A stretch of 38,998 nt of DNA, from contig WJME01000315.1 in assembly GCA_014728115.1 (NCBI GenBank), positions 1 to 38,998 of the forward strand, written 5' to 3'. Shown piece by piece: positions 1 to 8,170 of this stretch; positions within the stretch are counted from its first letter, which is position 1; the number at the start of each line of letters is the position of its first letter. The stretch is from Candidatus Zhuqueibacterota bacterium. GTDB taxonomy: Bacteria; Zhuqueibacterota; Zhuqueibacteria; Residuimicrobiales; Oceaniaggregativiventaceae. The notes under the pieces are model-generated. The model worked only from the letters and a program-made list of their open reading frames with translations. It did not search any database and had not been told where the DNA came from. Both the position numbers and the translations under genes were made by a program.

Positions 1-402
1 GATGACCGTATCGAGTCCAACAAATACTATTATTACCGTCTTGAAGATGTGGATATCAATGGCCAGGCCAAACAACACGGCCCCATCAACATCTTTATCG
101 ATCCGGCACTCATGGCTCCGACCGAATATTCGCTGGATCAAAATTATCCCAATCCCTTTAATCCCGGCACCACCATCAGCTATGGATTGCCGGAAGACAC
201 TCGGGTCAGATTGCAGGTCTTTAACATGAAAGGCCAGGTCGTGGCGACTTTGGTAGACGCTTTTCAGCCCGCAGGCCGTTATGATTTGCGATGGGATGCA
301 TCCACCGCTCTGAACGGCAGCTCGCTTCCCACAGGAATCTATTTCTACAAACTGGAAACAAGCCAATATACACAGATCAAAAAGATGATCTATACCAAAT
401 AA
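1..402 (+). CDS. Secreted protein, C-terminal part with type IX-like sorting domain (partial)
   Basis: The frame is open from the first base, so the start lies outside the window and only about 133 C-terminal residues are seen. The first ~25 residues (YYYYRLEDVD) look like the end of a fibronectin-type or immunoglobulin-like strand. Next comes LDQNYPNPFNPGTTISYGL, the classic beginning of the FlgD-like/type IX secretion C-terminal domain of FCB bacteria. The domain ends with GIYFYKLETS and the short basic tail KKMIYTK. Such tails are known to direct export across the outer membrane and surface attachment. The function of the missing N-terminal part cannot be judged. A strong hairpin terminator follows the stop codon. 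Confidence 0.85.
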   Translation, partial: DDRIESNKYYYYRLEDVDINGQAKQHGPINIFIDPALMAPTEYSLDQNYPNPFNPGTTISYGLPEDTRVRLQVFNMKGQVVATLVDAFQPAGRYDLRWDASTALNGSSLPTGIYFYKLETSQYTQIKKMIYTK

Positions 403-430
403 TATCACAGCCAGTGTATGAATAAAAAAG

Positions 431-463
431 GCCCTGTCGATCGATTCGACAGGGCTTTTTTTT
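431..463. terminator. Bidirectional intrinsic terminator
   Basis: A perfect 10-bp stem (arms 431-440 and 446-455, beginning GCCCTGTCGA) with a 5-base loop is followed by eight T on the plus strand. Its left flank is A-rich (424-429), so the minus-strand transcript also ends in a T-run. It lies between the convergent sorting-domain protein gene and the FAD oxidoreductase gene and can serve both. Confidence 0.88.
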
Positions 464-492
464 GCGACCAGGGTCGCTTCTCTCTCCGAAAC

Positions 493-2400
493 TCAGGCAT
501 AACATCGTATTTCAAAAATACGTGCAAGATCATCCCCATGGGTGGAGCGGATGATTATCCGGATCTTTTTCACATTCTGCCAGTCAACCCTATGCCGTAC
601 CAGACGTAAAAAATTTCCTGAATGTTCTATAACAGAGCGCTTGCCATCGACATGGACACAATCCAGTTGATAATCCGATATCATTTCGGGTTGTGCTCCC
701 CGAGTCTGGGCCTTGTATTGGCCGTCACTCCCGGTCAGATAAAGGGTACGGTTCAAACCACTGTCAAAGGTCAACTGTATGGTTCGAATATGCTGCGGAG
801 CCGACCATTCGAGCTCTATCCAGGTATCCAGGTTCCGCCAGGGAGCCTGCCACTGATGGCTGGTACCGTCCCCGATATCGCGATTCCAGCCATCGATCAC
901 GCTTTTGGCCGGTCCTGCCAGGGTTTCATGCGACGCATTGATGCGGGCATTTTTAGCGAGATCGTTCTCATCAGTATTGCGCACGTTGAGCAGCGATTGA
1001 TCGTCGCGCAGTAAAAGCTGTTGGAACCTATCCAAGACCCCTTTGTTTTCGACAATCTCTCTGGGAGTACAACGGTTTTGAACGGCAAACGCCGCTCCGG
1101 TGCCTGCTGCTTGTCCGATTGCTGCACACGTCGCCATGACCCGGGTGGATGAAAACGCCACATGCGACGCGCTGATGTTACGGCCTGCCATCAATAAATT
1201 GGGGATATTGCGGCTATAGAGCGAGCGAAACGGAATATTATAGGGTGTTTTCATTTTTATGGAGCGATAAGGACTCTGATCGGTACGATCCATCCCCTCG
1301 GGCGGATGATCATCCATGGGCCAGCCGCCATAAGCCACACGATCCGGGTACATGTCCTGATTTTCCATTTCTTGCTGAATCATGACATGATCGCCCAGCA
1401 ATCGCCGGTTTTCGCGTTTGCCGGGAATCATTCCCACCCAATCCAGGGCATAGTTGGCCGCATCCGGATGATCGCTGCTGTTTTTGATATAGTCCCATAC
1501 GCCCATCACGATTGCCAACAATTCATGCCGGATCTTGCGATTGTCTTTGATCGTATCGAGTTCTCCTCCCCATTCAATCCACCAATATCCATATTCATAA
1601 GACCTGATACGACGATGCTGAAAATCTTTTTCGGTATAGGTCTTTGCCCATGCAGGTTTGATAAACGGCATCTCGCGATCGTGCTTTTTGGCAAAAAACA
1701 TGATCGAATTGCCCATGGTCTTGTGATCCGGTTCATCGGGAGCCAGTGATTCGCCAAAGGTCTTTTTGCCCTCCCTGCCCCACATGTATTCGGCACCGGC
1801 ACGGGCTGCGAGGGCAGAGTCTCCCGTACAATCGACAAAAAATTGACCCTTTAAAACAACCCTTTCTTCCAGCAAAGGCGAGATCGCCACAGCCTGGTCA
1901 ATGGATCCGCGGGCGTTCAACTCGGCATCGATGACAGCCGTATCCAGCAACAGGGTGATGTTGGGTTCGCTGATCACCTTGTCATAGAGAATCAGATCCC
2001 ACATTTCAAAAGACCGCTGCAGATTGTTCGCTGATTCTGTCAGTTTCAACTCTTCGATGAGACCGGTTTCTCTCCAGTTGCGGGTAAATCGATGATTATT
2101 GGCGCCGAGGACGTGCATGCGTATTTCACTGCTGCTATTCCCTCCCAGGCGGGAACGGTCCTGTACCAACACAACCGAGGCACCATTGCGTGCCGCGGCA
2201 ATGGCTGCACAGACCCCTGCCAGTCCCCCGCCGGCGACGATGATATCGGCAGAATAGGTGGTTTCGGTAAAATTGCGAATTTCTCTTTGCGTGGGTAGGG
2301 CTTTGAATTCCTGACGAGACTGGCCCCACAAGGTGATGGGAGTGGAAAAAGCAGTGGCAGATCCGGCTGCCAGGCTTTTTAAAAACATACGTCTGATCAT
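493..2400 (-). CDS. Tat-exported FAD-dependent oxidoreductase (FAD_oxidored family)
   Basis: This 635-residue protein begins with a twin-arginine signal (IRRMFLK, then a hydrophobic stretch to about residue 26), which indicates export of the folded, cofactor-loaded enzyme. Residues ~50-95 hold the Rossmann FAD-binding motif AGGGLAGVCAAIAAARNGA followed by an acidic strand end and RLGGNSSSE, typical of the PF12831 group. The C-terminal ~140 residues (DTWIELEWSAPQHIRTIQL) look like a discoidin-type beta-sandwich, possibly carbohydrate-binding. The substrate is unknown; related proteins in polysaccharide-degrading bacteria sit near sugar genes. Its start codon overlaps the stop of the upstream DUF6599-like gene by four bases (ATGA), so the two are translationally coupled. 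It ends before a bidirectional terminator. The family is clear, the substrate is not. Confidence 0.85.
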   Translation of the reverse strand: MIRRMFLKSLAAGSATAFSTPITLWGQSRQEFKALPTQREIRNFTETTYSADIIVAGGGLAGVCAAIAAARNGASVVLVQDRSRLGGNSSSEIRMHVLGANNHRFTRNWRETGLIEELKLTESANNLQRSFEMWDLILYDKVISEPNITLLLDTAVIDAELNARGSIDQAVAISPLLEERVVLKGQFFVDCTGDSALAARAGAEYMWGREGKKTFGESLAPDEPDHKTMGNSIMFFAKKHDREMPFIKPAWAKTYTEKDFQHRRIRSYEYGYWWIEWGGELDTIKDNRKIRHELLAIVMGVWDYIKNSSDHPDAANYALDWVGMIPGKRENRRLLGDHVMIQQEMENQDMYPDRVAYGGWPMDDHPPEGMDRTDQSPYRSIKMKTPYNIPFRSLYSRNIPNLLMAGRNISASHVAFSSTRVMATCAAIGQAAGTGAAFAVQNRCTPREIVENKGVLDRFQQLLLRDDQSLLNVRNTDENDLAKNARINASHETLAGPAKSVIDGWNRDIGDGTSHQWQAPWRNLDTWIELEWSAPQHIRTIQLTFDSGLNRTLYLTGSDGQYKAQTRGAQPEMISDYQLDCVHVDGKRSVIEHSGNFLRLVRHRVDWQNVKKIRIIIRSTHGDDLARIFEIRCYA

Positions 2401-3281
2401 GGATAATCCGATCTGATTTGTTGTTCGATATCTGACAAGAGTTGTTTAGCCGATTCTGCTTCTTTATAATCGGTGACCCCATAGAGATACTGTAATTTAT
2501 GCCCAATCATGATCTCTCCCTGATAAGGCATTATGGCTGAAAATCCCCTTTCCAGCTCGTCCAGCATTTCCCCCCGAAGCTGAATGAACTCTTTGAATGC
2601 TTGCAGGGCTTGATCAGCCTGCTCGGTATTTTCTTTGATCACCACGAAACCGGTGAGCGTCCCTGAATGAACCCTATAGCTCGCAGACAAACTGTTTTCA
2701 AAAGCACTTTGTCCCATAAATCCTTCGCGTATGAATTTCATGCTGTTTTCTATTTGATGTAATCGGGGCAACACATCCAGTTCTGCGGGTGGATCCTGTT
2801 CCGGCAGGGTATTGGAAATTTCACGAGCGACCCTTTGCATGATCTCTTGCATCGCCTTGCTATTGACGCCGGCATTGAGATTGACATAAAAGCGCCCCTG
2901 ATAAAACCGGGTATTATATTCAGAGACGATCGCCTGGGTACCCAGATCGCCATAGCGGGCATCGGGATTACGAAAATTGCTATAGACCCCAAAAGCATCC
3001 AAAGGAGATCCCATATCATAAATATCCACACTCAGAGTATGGCTGTCATTTCGCTCGCTGACATAGACAGCGGTCACCATATTCTCAAACGTGTAGGAAT
3101 TATAAAGTTCTGCTTCCCCATTGATATATTCATAGAGGTTCTCCGCAGTATAAACTTGCGGTTCCACATCAAAAGTCCAATCCGGCATAAAATCGGGTTG
3201 AGGCATATAGTCTACAATCTCTTGAGCAAGTATCATCTTGCTGAATAGAACAAATACGGTAAAAAGGGTATTTTTATTCAT
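2397..3281 (-). CDS. Exported DUF6599-like protein
   Basis: This protein of about 294 residues has a signal peptide (MNKNTLFTVFVLFSKMILAQ) and a mature part beginning EIVDYMPQPDFMPDW. The segment YTAENLYEYINGEAELYNSY is the feature I associate with the DUF6599 family, a small exported family of unknown function. Later stretches (DIYDMGSPLDAFGVY, YQGRFYVNL) fit the same family. I chose the ATG at 3281 because AAGGA lies at good spacing before it; a longer frame starts ten codons upstream without such a site. The stop overlaps the start of the FAD oxidoreductase (ATGA), so the two products are probably made in fixed ratio and may work on the same exported process. No catalytic motif is visible. 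Confidence 0.75.
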   Translation of the reverse strand: MNKNTLFTVFVLFSKMILAQEIVDYMPQPDFMPDWTFDVEPQVYTAENLYEYINGEAELYNSYTFENMVTAVYVSERNDSHTLSVDIYDMGSPLDAFGVYSNFRNPDARYGDLGTQAIVSEYNTRFYQGRFYVNLNAGVNSKAMQEIMQRVAREISNTLPEQDPPAELDVLPRLHQIENSMKFIREGFMGQSAFENSLSASYRVHSGTLTGFVVIKENTEQADQALQAFKEFIQLRGEMLDELERGFSAIMPYQGEIMIGHKLQYLYGVTDYKEAESAKQLLSDIEQQIRSDYP

Positions 3282-3390
3282 AAGGATTCCTTTAACACAT
3301 TTTTTTATCATAATCAGATTATCGGTGAAACCTGTTTAATTTAGGGGGCAGGAGGAAAAGATGCAAAGGTTTTTTGGAATTAAATATAGG

Positions 3391-3421
3391 TAGAAAATCC
3401 GGGAAAGCGTGTCTTTCCCGG
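3391..3421 (-). terminator. Intrinsic terminator after aldo/keto reductase gene
   Basis: A perfect 9-bp stem (3399-3407 with 3413-3421, CCGGGAAAG) and a 5-base loop, read on the minus strand, is followed by ATTTTCTA. It lies just downstream of the stop of the aldo/keto reductase gene and separates it from the DUF6599-FAD oxidoreductase pair. Confidence 0.75.
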
Positions 3422-3435
3422 AATACTCGCTAAAT

Positions 3436-4401
3436 TCAGACCCATTGGCCGTCGCGGTAAGATGGACTCATCCAGGGCAGGTTTTTGCTGCGGTAAAAGG
3501 GTTGCAGTGCTGTTTTTAATTCCATCATTCGTTCTTTTGGCAGACGTTTAAAGCTTTTTAATATCCCGATATTTTCTTTCAGGACCTCGATGCTATCGAT
3601 ACCGATCACTGCCGAGTCCACATGATTGAGACTCAGAGCATATCTGATCAAATCTGGTACCGGAAGGTTTTCAACGGTTTCCCGTGGTCTGACCACTTTC
3701 ATGACCATCACCCCCATCTGTTCCTGGCTGGCCGCTGGCACAGCTTGTTCTTCGAATTTTTGTTCGCCTTTACCATAATGATTCAAGGCGATAAGCATCG
3801 TATCGAAATCATAATTCTCGGCGGCATATTTCATTCCCTGGGCAGTCAGATGACCGGTAAATCCGATAAACCGCGTCACCTTTTCCTGTTTTAGTTTTTC
3901 AAAGAGATCGACAACCCCGCCCTTTTTACCGAGTTCTTTTGCATCTTCGAGAGAGCGAATCAGGTGAACCTGGAGGATGTCAAAATGGTCGGTATTGAGT
4001 CTCTTTAGCGACATTTCGATCTCACGCATGGCATCGTCAGCATTGCGTTGATGGGTTTTGCTGGACAAGAAAATTTTATCACGTATAGGAGGTAGAATTT
4101 TACCTACCCGTTCTTCACTGACCACATCCCCGCGTTGGTAACTGTGGGCAGTGTCCCAATGAAACATACCATTTTTATAGGCATAGTCGAGAATAGCCAG
4201 TGCCTTATCCTCATCCTGTACCGAACACCAGCGACTTCCCAGTCCCAGGGCTATACGGGGAACCATTTCTCCGGTCTTTCCCAATACATTGAGTGGAATA
4301 CCTGAAGATTGGGCGAAAACAGCTTTTGAGGACAGGGCCAGTGTGGCTCCTGCACCCATGGTGTGACGTATAAATGATCGTCGTGTAAATTCTTTAGACA
4401 T
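3436..4401 (-). CDS. Tat-exported aldo/keto reductase
   Basis: This 321-residue protein starts with a twin-arginine signal (TRRSFIRHTMGAGATLAL, cleavage near VFAQ). The rest is a complete aldo/keto reductase barrel. The catalytic tetrad can be read in order: Asp in FHWDTAHSY, Tyr in the same segment, Lys in FLSSKTHQR and His in LQVHLIR. These enzymes normally reduce or oxidise carbonyl/hydroxyl groups of sugars and other small molecules with NADP. A Tat signal implies that the cofactor is bound before export, as in exported glucose-fructose oxidoreductase. GGAGG six bases before the ATG at 4401 fixes the start; a TTG two codons upstream would overlap that site. Neighbours on both sides are envelope proteins. 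The substrate is unknown. Confidence 0.85.
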   Translation of the reverse strand: MSKEFTRRSFIRHTMGAGATLALSSKAVFAQSSGIPLNVLGKTGEMVPRIALGLGSRWCSVQDEDKALAILDYAYKNGMFHWDTAHSYQRGDVVSEERVGKILPPIRDKIFLSSKTHQRNADDAMREIEMSLKRLNTDHFDILQVHLIRSLEDAKELGKKGGVVDLFEKLKQEKVTRFIGFTGHLTAQGMKYAAENYDFDTMLIALNHYGKGEQKFEEQAVPAASQEQMGVMVMKVVRPRETVENLPVPDLIRYALSLNHVDSAVIGIDSIEVLKENIGILKSFKRLPKERMMELKTALQPFYRSKNLPWMSPSYRDGQWV

Positions 4402-4549
4402 GAGCAACCTCCAAGTCAGTTAAGGGGAACAGGACAATGCTTGTCCCTTGCAAATGTTGGCGGTCCCTCTATAAACACTTTTGCTACGATATTCTGGCAC
4501 TGGTTTTCTCTGATCGATCTGTTGCACCGCCATATATAATAATAATTCA

Positions 4550-4579
4550 CTCTTGATCGATTTTATTCCGAATCAAGAG
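4550..4579 (-). terminator. Weak hairpin downstream of TonB receptor gene
   Basis: An 8-bp inverted repeat (4550-4557 with 4572-4579) lies 25 bases after the receptor stop codon on the minus strand. The downstream side is T/A mixed (TGAATTATTATTAT) rather than a clean T-run, so termination is plausible but not certain. Confidence 0.4.
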
Positions 4580-4604
4580 GAACAGGGAGCAAATCGGGCA
4601 ATGA

Positions 4605-6965
4605 TCAAAATTCGATCTCTGCAGAAAAATTAAGAATCCGTCCGGAAAGCGATAAATCCACTTTGCGATTCATGACAAAGTCAAACCCCAGGACGTTATA
4701 GTGATTAAACACATTCAGCACTTCTTGTCTCAATACGAGCTTGTATTTGTCATGGAGAATAAACGTCTGGGTAAATCCGGCATCAAAGCGCCCGTACATT
4801 TGCATGCGCACGTGGTTGCGTTTTCCTTTTGCCAATTCATACATCGAGGTATCTCGGTTCAGCATCCAGCGTTGCCAGGTATAAGGATAGCCGGTCCCAT
4901 AAAGAATACGCAGGTGAAATTTAGAGTTTGGCCATTCTTTCATGGCATCCTGCATAAACAGTGAGATTTGATGACGACGATCAGTAGGTCTCGGGACCCA
5001 GCCGAGATCATCGCCTTCGAGGTCTTCGCGCGTGACCAGATAGCTATAACTCAGCCAATTATCCTGTCCGGGTAAAAATGCGCCGCGAAGTTGCACATCC
5101 AGGCCATATGCATATCCCCTGGCATCATTATATCCAGAGTAACGCATACGCACGTCCCTCAGCTCATAGCTGATAAGATCGGTATATTTTTTATAAAATG
5201 CATCGACTTTGATCTCCAGTTCTGGGCGTAACTTTTTAAATACACCCATGACGATTTGATCCGATTTTTGGATCAGCAAATTGTGTTCAGGGACCTGCAG
5301 AAACTGCAATTCTTTATAAAGGGGCGGCTGTGCATACCGTCCGATCGCGACTGAAAATTCACTTTTATCAGAAAGCCATCGCAACGAAATGCGGGGTTGC
5401 ACCACCCATTGCTGATTTACCGAGGCATACAGCCATCTCGCTCCGGTGGATGCCGTAAAGCGTTTACCCAGGTGGAATTGTCCCTGAACATAATGACTCC
5501 AAAAATGGTGCTGTCTTGTTGTCTGATGGCTATAATTCAAGGTGGGATATTTGAAAATGAATCCATGTAAATTGGTTTCACTCTGTTTTTCAAACATTTC
5601 ATCGCGGGTACGATTCATTTTCAATTCAAAGCCGGTTGTAAAACGATATCCGGTCCGGCCGTAACTCGCGGTGAACAGACTGGAAAGCTGTTTAAAGTGA
5701 AGGTCCGAAGCAACGAGATGAGCACGGTTGCTTTTGTCTTTATAATTATCCGGACCCGGCGCTTCCAAAACTGTGTCAAGATAATAGATTGTTTCGCTTA
5801 TATCGGTATCCTCTTTTTCCCATTGCTCATAGATAGAATTCAGCCAACGCATCTGCAGACCATTGGGATGAGCATAGTCAAATCGTACCCCTGTTAGCCG
5901 GGTTTGAAAGCCAAAGGATTCCAGTCCACGCATATCAGAACGGGTATATGAGGATTCATACATGCGGAAAAATTTATACTCCCAATTATCCGGCAATAAA
6001 TAGTAATCGCTCAACGCCTCTACCCCGAGAAATTGCACGGCCAAATAGTCGTTCAGTTTATGTTTCACTGTAAATTGCCAGTCGACAAACTCGGGGGAAT
6101 ACTCGCCCTGAGTTTGCAAAACACCAAAGAGATATCCATATCGTACCTTGCGAAGTGCGCTCAGAACCTGTGTTTTACGATTCGGGCTCTTGTAGAAAAG
6201 GGCTGCATTGATCCCTATGGCACCGACTTCAGCAATACCGGATAAACCGGACTTTAAAGAATCCCGATAAGTGATATCCAACACAGAAGACATTTTGTCA
6301 CCAAAGGTGACAGGGAAAGCGGACGAGTGCAAATTGATATTTTTCACCAGGAGAGGATTGACCAGGGAAGGATTTTCAGCAATTCCTTTACGAACCAGAT
6401 GGGGTTGATAGATTTCGAACCCATCGAGATAAATAAGATTCTCATCATAGCTACCGCCGTGCACACTGTAAAAATGACTTTGGTCGTTGATGGAATAGAC
6501 CCCTGGCATGGTTTGCAGGGCCTGAATGGGGTCTGGCAAGGGCGAAGGCATATCGCGAAGTTCAGGGGCATGAATCTTGAATTGCCCCATTTTACCCGAA
6601 AGGCGCTCGGCTGAAATATAAATCTCCTCTCCTTCAAGGACTTGCGGAGAGAGAGAGATTTCGATGTTAAAGATCTGACCCGGGGTTACGGGCAATGGTC
6701 TGTGCGATACCTCGTACCCGATATGACGAAAGACGAGTGTGCTCTGGCCCGGAGGGACATATAGACTAAAGGATCCCAAGCTGTCTGAAAGACAACCCAA
6801 TGGCTTGTTTTGCACGTAAATACTGACACCAGGTATGGGGTCCTGGTTGTTTTTGTCATAGACTGTGCCCTTGACAAGGGCATGAGTGGATAATGTTTGA
6901 GCATAGCAGGTGCCAAAAACGAGGGCGAGAGAGAACAGGCACTTTTTGATCCACCAGGCAAACAT
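4605..6965 (-). CDS. TonB-dependent outer-membrane receptor with N-terminal CarboxypepD-reg-like domain
   Basis: This 786-residue protein has a signal peptide to about residue 23 (cleavage near CYAQ). It is followed by a carboxypeptidase-regulatory-like domain at ~30-115 (VKGTVYDKNNQDPIPGVSIY). The plug is at ~130-240 (MPGVYSINDQSHFYSVHGG and YLDGFEIYQPHLV). A long beta-barrel rich in alternating aromatic residues ends in the Phe (SAEIEF) expected for BAM-inserted outer-membrane proteins. Such receptors import large ligands with energy from TonB-ExbBD, none of which is encoded here. No SusD-like partner is adjacent, so it is not a standard SusCD pair. GGAGG lies just before the ATG. Upstream lie a lipoprotein and uxaC on the same strand, so a uronate or sugar ligand is possible but inferred only from position. 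Confidence 0.87.
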   Translation of the reverse strand: MFAWWIKKCLFSLALVFGTCYAQTLSTHALVKGTVYDKNNQDPIPGVSIYVQNKPLGCLSDSLGSFSLYVPPGQSTLVFRHIGYEVSHRPLPVTPGQIFNIEISLSPQVLEGEEIYISAERLSGKMGQFKIHAPELRDMPSPLPDPIQALQTMPGVYSINDQSHFYSVHGGSYDENLIYLDGFEIYQPHLVRKGIAENPSLVNPLLVKNINLHSSAFPVTFGDKMSSVLDITYRDSLKSGLSGIAEVGAIGINAALFYKSPNRKTQVLSALRKVRYGYLFGVLQTQGEYSPEFVDWQFTVKHKLNDYLAVQFLGVEALSDYYLLPDNWEYKFFRMYESSYTRSDMRGLESFGFQTRLTGVRFDYAHPNGLQMRWLNSIYEQWEKEDTDISETIYYLDTVLEAPGPDNYKDKSNRAHLVASDLHFKQLSSLFTASYGRTGYRFTTGFELKMNRTRDEMFEKQSETNLHGFIFKYPTLNYSHQTTRQHHFWSHYVQGQFHLGKRFTASTGARWLYASVNQQWVVQPRISLRWLSDKSEFSVAIGRYAQPPLYKELQFLQVPEHNLLIQKSDQIVMGVFKKLRPELEIKVDAFYKKYTDLISYELRDVRMRYSGYNDARGYAYGLDVQLRGAFLPGQDNWLSYSYLVTREDLEGDDLGWVPRPTDRRHQISLFMQDAMKEWPNSKFHLRILYGTGYPYTWQRWMLNRDTSMYELAKGKRNHVRMQMYGRFDAGFTQTFILHDKYKLVLRQEVLNVFNHYNVLGFDFVMNRKVDLSLSGRILNFSAEIEF

Positions 6966-7082
6966 TTAATTTCCTCCCTGTTTATCAATTTAAGGACCTG
7001 GTAGCAATCGTGCAGTATATCCCTCAATTTTATTCATGACTATAATACTTTATAATGATCTAAAATCCCATTTGTTCCTGAT

Positions 7083-8048
7083 TTACCATGGGGAAATTAT
7101 CCTCTCTCCCATTTCGCGCTGTAATTTTATGATATTGGGTAAATTTTCTATGAGCATATCTTTTTCAGGAGGGACCTTGTATGGATATATACCATGCTTT
7201 GCAGTTTGATCCCAGAACGGATCAAAAGCACGCCACCATAGCAACCCTATAATATTATCTTGATCGCTCGAAACATCGAAATACCACTGCAAAGAATTGG
7301 CATCCGGAAATTTATACTGAATATCATCGCCAAAGGATTGGGCCACGAGTATGATCGGACGACCATTTGATTCGAATTGAGTCAGGTAATCGTTCAAGCC
7401 CCAGACCTCACCTTGTCCTGATTCAGTCCAGCCATTGAAAAACTCTTCTCTGGTAGGTTCTTTGGCAAGGGAAAATGCGAAATATTCCAGCCCAACCCAG
7501 TCAAGGTTATCCGGAATTCTGGTGGGCAGTTGAGGATCCGGAGCAAAAACAACCATTACGGGAAGGGTTGGAAATACGGATTTAACGGCTGCGATTGCTT
7601 CTCTGACCTCATCTGGCGTCCAGAATTTCCAGTTGGTCGCTGAAACGCGATGTTCCGATAAAAACGGACGATACAGAACACAAATGGCAGCGATATGTTG
7701 TTTTTGGCTGCCCCATAACGTATCGAGTTTGGCGATTTCTTGATTCCAATCCGTGGCCAATTGGTTTTGAAATACCGAATTCAGATTAACAATGGCTTTT
7801 GCCCCTTTTTGGCTCAGTTGCATAATATCTTTAGATACCCCGGGTTTGTCGCCATCGATAAACAGGGTGTTGGTGTAAGAAGAGATTAAATCGATGGCCT
7901 GATTTGGGATCGTGCTTTGCCACCCGTGCATAAAATAGCCATAGTACAATTTTGCAGTTTCGATCTCTTGCGGATCTGTGGGCGTATCATTCGAACATGC
8001 GGAAAGAAAGACCATCATAAAAATCAGAATCACAATCATTTTTTTCAT
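7083..8048 (-). CDS. Lipoprotein of unknown function, possibly a glycosidase-like barrel
   Basis: This 321-residue protein has a lipoprotein signal with lipobox LSAC (Cys about residue 18) followed by SNDTPTDP, a flexible linker. The mature part alternates hydrophobic strands and helices: LFIDGDKPGV, AAICVLYRPFLS, LPVMVVFAPDP, LDWVGLEYFAF, RPIILVAQSFGDD and IIGLLWWRAFDP. The strand order and acidic or aromatic strand ends resemble a glycoside-hydrolase-like TIM barrel, with Glu in VGLEYF a candidate active residue. I do not recognise the family. GGGAGG precedes the ATG at good spacing. It lies between uxaC and the TonB receptor on the same strand, so a surface role in sugar handling is possible. 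Confidence 0.7.
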   Translation of the reverse strand: MKKMIVILIFMMVFLSACSNDTPTDPQEIETAKLYYGYFMHGWQSTIPNQAIDLISSYTNTLFIDGDKPGVSKDIMQLSQKGAKAIVNLNSVFQNQLATDWNQEIAKLDTLWGSQKQHIAAICVLYRPFLSEHRVSATNWKFWTPDEVREAIAAVKSVFPTLPVMVVFAPDPQLPTRIPDNLDWVGLEYFAFSLAKEPTREEFFNGWTESGQGEVWGLNDYLTQFESNGRPIILVAQSFGDDIQYKFPDANSLQWYFDVSSDQDNIIGLLWWRAFDPFWDQTAKHGIYPYKVPPEKDMLIENLPNIIKLQREMGERIISPW

Positions 8049-8132
8049 CGTTTACCTCCCAACCCATCATCCATTCACACGTGATGCTGATTCTCAGATG
8101 TCTTTTCCTTTGCAGAATTTTGCGGGAAATGA

Positions 8133-8164
8133 CTCCCTGCCTCAGCGTTTTCCGAGCCAGGGAG
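8133..8164 (-). terminator. Hairpin downstream of uxaC
   Basis: A 7-bp stem (8133-8139 with 8158-8164, CTCCCTG) extends past one mismatch by three more pairs. It lies just after the uxaC stop on the minus strand. There is no T-run after it (TCATTTCCC), so it may stabilise or attenuate the transcript rather than end it. Confidence 0.4.
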
Positions 8165-8170
8165 ATCGAA

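Noticed and set aside
897..1163. Open frames inside the FAD oxidoreductase gene in other frames
   Set aside because: They lie wholly within a gene with clear family motifs and lack their own ribosome sites.
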